NCBI RefSeq assembly: GCF_048771995.1 | Contig: NC_133043.1 | Location: 10,124,501 to 10,188,500, forward strand | DNA length: 64,000 bases | Reading direction: 5' to 3' | From: Taeniopygia guttata | Lineage: Eukaryota; Chordata; Aves; Passeriformes; Estrildidae | Shown: positions 60,841 to 64,000 of the stretch, one piece after another | Position numbering within the stretch: the stretch's first letter is position 1 | Layout: each line of letters opens with the position of its first letter | Program-made: the position numbers and the translations under genes | Notes under the pieces: generated by a model | Told to the model about the DNA's origin: nothing | Database searches by the model: none | What the model saw: the letters and a program-made list of their open reading frames with translations, nothing else

Positions 60841-63800
60841 TCAAACCAGAAGTCTCTGGTATTCCCTCAATTAAAAGAGACCGTGTAATATACATTGGCA
60901 GAACATATGAGTAATATCTATGTACATGCTGGTTTTTCATTTTTAATTTTCTTTTAACAATTCTACTACTTTTATTTTGCCTGTATTTTCCTTTTTTATT
61001 TCATCACAGGCTCAGTCATCTTTGTTTAAACCCGTTTCCTATGGTTTTCTTCTTTTCCCCATATTTCTTCTGGTTGAAAATGCTGATTTTACAGCATTTT
61101 GAAGGAAATCTTCCATATCTGCCCCAATACTAAATTCTCATAGCAATTTGCTGGTAAATTTATCTTTCATTTAAGTTGCTAAATGGTTTCTTTTCCCTTC
61201 TGTTGCACTGTCATTTTTCCCCAATTATCCATCAGTTTCAGTATTTCTGTGCTTTAGACATGAACAATAGCAACTTCAGGCAGTATGCTGTATTAAATTA
61301 TTTATTCTGCTCTCCTTATCAAGAGTCTGGTAGTCTACAAACTCAGAAATGTATAAGGCATACCACCAAGGCTTTGAAATTTAACTCAGAGTGCTTTTGA
61401 TCTTAGAACTATGGATTTAAACACATGAAAACAAGCGGCCATTCAGATAAATTTACCATTTAAGGAGATTTTTGTACCAATGTATTTGAGATTCTACAGC
61501 TGGTTATCACAGCACCCTCAAAGAGCATCTGTAGAATTCCACTCTTACAGGCTCCTCATGTTTTATGGCCAGATTCAACATGTTTTTTCAAATTACCCTT
61601 TATCTAACAGCTTCTCCCATTATTTGAATTACTGATAGTTACCTTTACCCTGTTCCTATTAATCATGGATATGATTAATCTGCATTAATCTAAATTATTA
61701 ATATAAATTAGTAAAACCCCACTGCAGCAAAGCAAAGCAGTGAAGCACATTATAAGGGAAAAGCTACAGTTTTGGTGGTGAGTTTTACCCTGTCACTGGA
61801 TGTCACTTAACATGTATTGCACCAGTTCAACACTTGGTATGTGCCTCTGATGAGACCTGTGTCATCTGAGGATAAATACACGAGGGTGCCACAGCTTGAA
61901 TTCTGTTTGGCTGCCTGGAATAGTCTGTAACTCAAAATCTTCCTCTTCTCTGGCAAGAAATCCTCATCAAGCAGACAAATCTGTGAAAATCTGGTCTCTG
62001 ACGTCAAAAAATCCCAGATTTTGGGTACCCCTCTCAGCACCAGGGCAGCTTCTGTGCTGCTGGAAGCTGCAGCTGCTCAGCTGCAGTAAAATATTGAAGA
62101 CACTCATGATGTAGTTGCTCACCTGTTGGGTACACGACCCTCTCATCTCTGCCTTCCTTTCCCTGCCTCTCTGCTTCAAGCAGGGGGTGAGGTCCTGCAG
62201 GCTCTCAGCTGGAGCTCAGCTCTTCATGCTCCTGTTGCATATGGATCAGGGAATGATGCTGCAGCTCTGCCTTCAGCTCTGCAATTCACTCACTTGCATG
62301 GGAAAATAGCACTGTGCTCTAGCTGTGCCATTCTATAGAGAACTCAGGGTTTTTATTGACTCCCACTTTTCATGGAAATTACACATAGACCCTAAATAAA
62401 ATAATATTTGTTATTAAGATTCAAAAATTTAAACCAGGTCAAATACAGAAAAATCTATGATTTTCCCCTGAATAGTTTTGTCTACTTATAGACCTGAGTG
62501 AGAGATACAAACTCATTTCTTCATGTGTTTTTGATAAGTCCCTGACTAACCTGACTAAGATCTGACTAACCTTTTGAGGGCACCATTCTGACAATGGTGA
62601 CAGAGGAATGATGTGTTACAGTGGGATAGGTGCAAATTCAGTTCAAACCCCTCCAAGCAGGGCAGGAACCAAATGTACCCCATAGCAGAAGAACATTTTA
62701 ACCAGTGGCTACTAAGCCTTTCTTTCATGACGATCTGTTGCATCATCTAAAGAAAAATCCTGAAATCTCTCTTGTTTTTAATTTTTTGAAAAAAAAAAAC
62801 CCTAAGTTTCCAGGTTCACATTGCTGACAAAACATCTCTTTTATTTTCCATCTCCCTCACAGCCTCAGCCCAAGCAGTACTTTCCTGATCAATAGATTTA
62901 TTCTCCAGAGCAGCTTTGACATGCAGAACTAGCCAAATCAGAGCTGTACTTTAGCACCTTCTAAGACACCCCTGTCAAGTTAGGATTTAGGGAGGATCAG
63001 GAAGTCTGTATGAACGTTGCTAAATTTAAATTGTGCAGAGAGAGAGCACCACATTTCCATGCACCACAGTTGAAGTTTTTACCTTAATAGACTAAAGGCA
63101 TGTGAAAATATGGGGATGGTCCCAGGAAACACCAAACACAAAGCTACATCTCTGTGTATGTCCAGCCACTGGGTGTCTTTAACAATGCTCATGCAGTTTA
63201 ACCTTCTGTATGTTAGGTGAAAGCTCTCTGCTACAAGTGCAAGATCCTCTCCTGGCTGTGCAGAGTTTCCTTCACAGACAGCTCCACTCACCCTGCTCTT
63301 CTCAAGTGCTGCAGCACAAATAAAACACCCACAAGGAGGAATAGAAAAGAGAGGAAAGCTGGGGTTATATCCCATATCCACTGGCACTGTCAGGCTTCCC
63401 ATGAGAGGTTTCACACTGGTTTGTTTTCGAGTCTCTGCAGAGCTTGATAACAACGTGCTTGAGACACCCCTGTCATGCAGGACAAAGCTCTTCCAGCAGG
63501 AAAGGCTCATCTTTCTAAGTGGCATTTCCATCTGTTTTTTTTGAAGCATAGGATTTAAAACTATCCTTCAAACACTAAAAAAAAAAAACTTCACAGATAT
63601 TTGATGAGTGTATCTTTAGGGGCTGGAAGGATTTTTCCTGCAGGGTGGCTGTACACTCCTTTCCAAACCTAGAAGCTGAGGGCTGCTGCTGCTGGGACTG
63701 AGGCAGGTGAAGAGATCAATGCCACTGAACCCATGAACCTCCTCTGTGTGAGCCCCTTAAATCCTCACACCTTCTCCTGTGAAGCACCTCTTTACAGAAC

Positions 63801-64000
63801 TGGATAAAAACCCATTTGTTTCATGGTGTCCTTGCTGGGCATGCTGTATTTCAGAGCCACTTGGTGTTCATGTGGACACAGCAGCTGTGACAAAACAGAT
63901 TTTTCTGCGTAGACACAGATGGAGGTGGGAGCCCTCAGAGCTGTGAGCACAGAACAGAAAATCTGAGCCTGTGCTCAGGCAGGTGGTGTGAGGCTGGGCA

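Larger units (their letters stand above)
56323..64000. other. Single-copy DNA, no gene seen
   Basis: About 7.7 kb with A-runs at 58.56 and 60.82 kb. Two open frames stand out by length only: 56402-56920 (+, 172 codons) and 63079-63549 (-, 156 codons). Neither has a domain, signal peptide or homologue that I recognise. The first contains a fair acceptor-like site (TATATTTATTTCAG, about 56591) but no convincing donor was identified. Confidence 0.6.

Noticed and set aside
63079..63549. 156-codon minus-strand open frame
   Set aside because: Cys/Ser/Leu-rich without domain, signal peptide or exon structure; treated as chance.

Overview
The window looks like nuclear DNA from a bird, probably a songbird (passerine). 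The evidence is several fragments of CR1, the dominant avian LINE, in the usual 3'-end-only form; short solo LTRs of endogenous retroviruses of the kind common in passerines; scattered simple repeats; and AT-rich single-copy sequence between them. The species cannot be named from the sequence. There is no bacterial, viral or organellar gene layout, and I see no CRISPR array, operon, tRNA or rRNA gene.

No protein-coding gene can be supported. The longest open frames (214, 180, 172, 168 codons) are what chance gives in 64 kb read six ways, and the two longest lie antisense across retroelements. The window is best read as intergenic DNA or the inside of a very long intron. Two weak hints favour an intron on the + strand: a recursive-splice-like AG|GT site at about 877, and a frame bounded by splice-like sites at 18740-18957. 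Neither is established.

Layout. 1-6.2 kb: single-copy DNA with a 50-bp tandem duplication. 6.2-7.7 kb: a CR1 tail scrap, a likely solo LTR (6910-7285) and a large ATT/AGT microsatellite. 7.7-22.1 kb: single-copy DNA with several microsatellites, a CR1 scrap and homopolymer tracts. 22.1-22.8 kb: solo LTR 'copy 1' of a 6-bp-TSD (ERVK-like) family. 22.8-31.4 kb: single-copy DNA plus two CR1 copies, the larger (30638 to about 31425) with a decayed reverse transcriptase C-terminus. 31.4-43.7 kb: single-copy DNA with a TCTA/TA array. 43.7-48.0 kb: two 88-bp arms in opposite orientation, 86/88 identical, flanking 4.1 kb that holds a GATA array and an ERVL-like fragment. 48-53.9 kb: single-copy DNA. 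53.9-56.3 kb: solo LTR 'copy 2', with a perfect 6-bp TSD and a duplicated promoter, and an 88-bp fragment of the same LTR in the opposite orientation. 56.3-64 kb: single-copy DNA.

The most interesting structures are the inverted 88-bp arms, which have the pattern expected of a staggered-break inversion of 43789-47915; the LTR family with three relatives in 34 kb, one carrying a tandemly doubled TATA region; and the recursive-splice motif near 877. I found nothing that amounts to a new biological system. Family names for the repeats come from recognition, not a database search.
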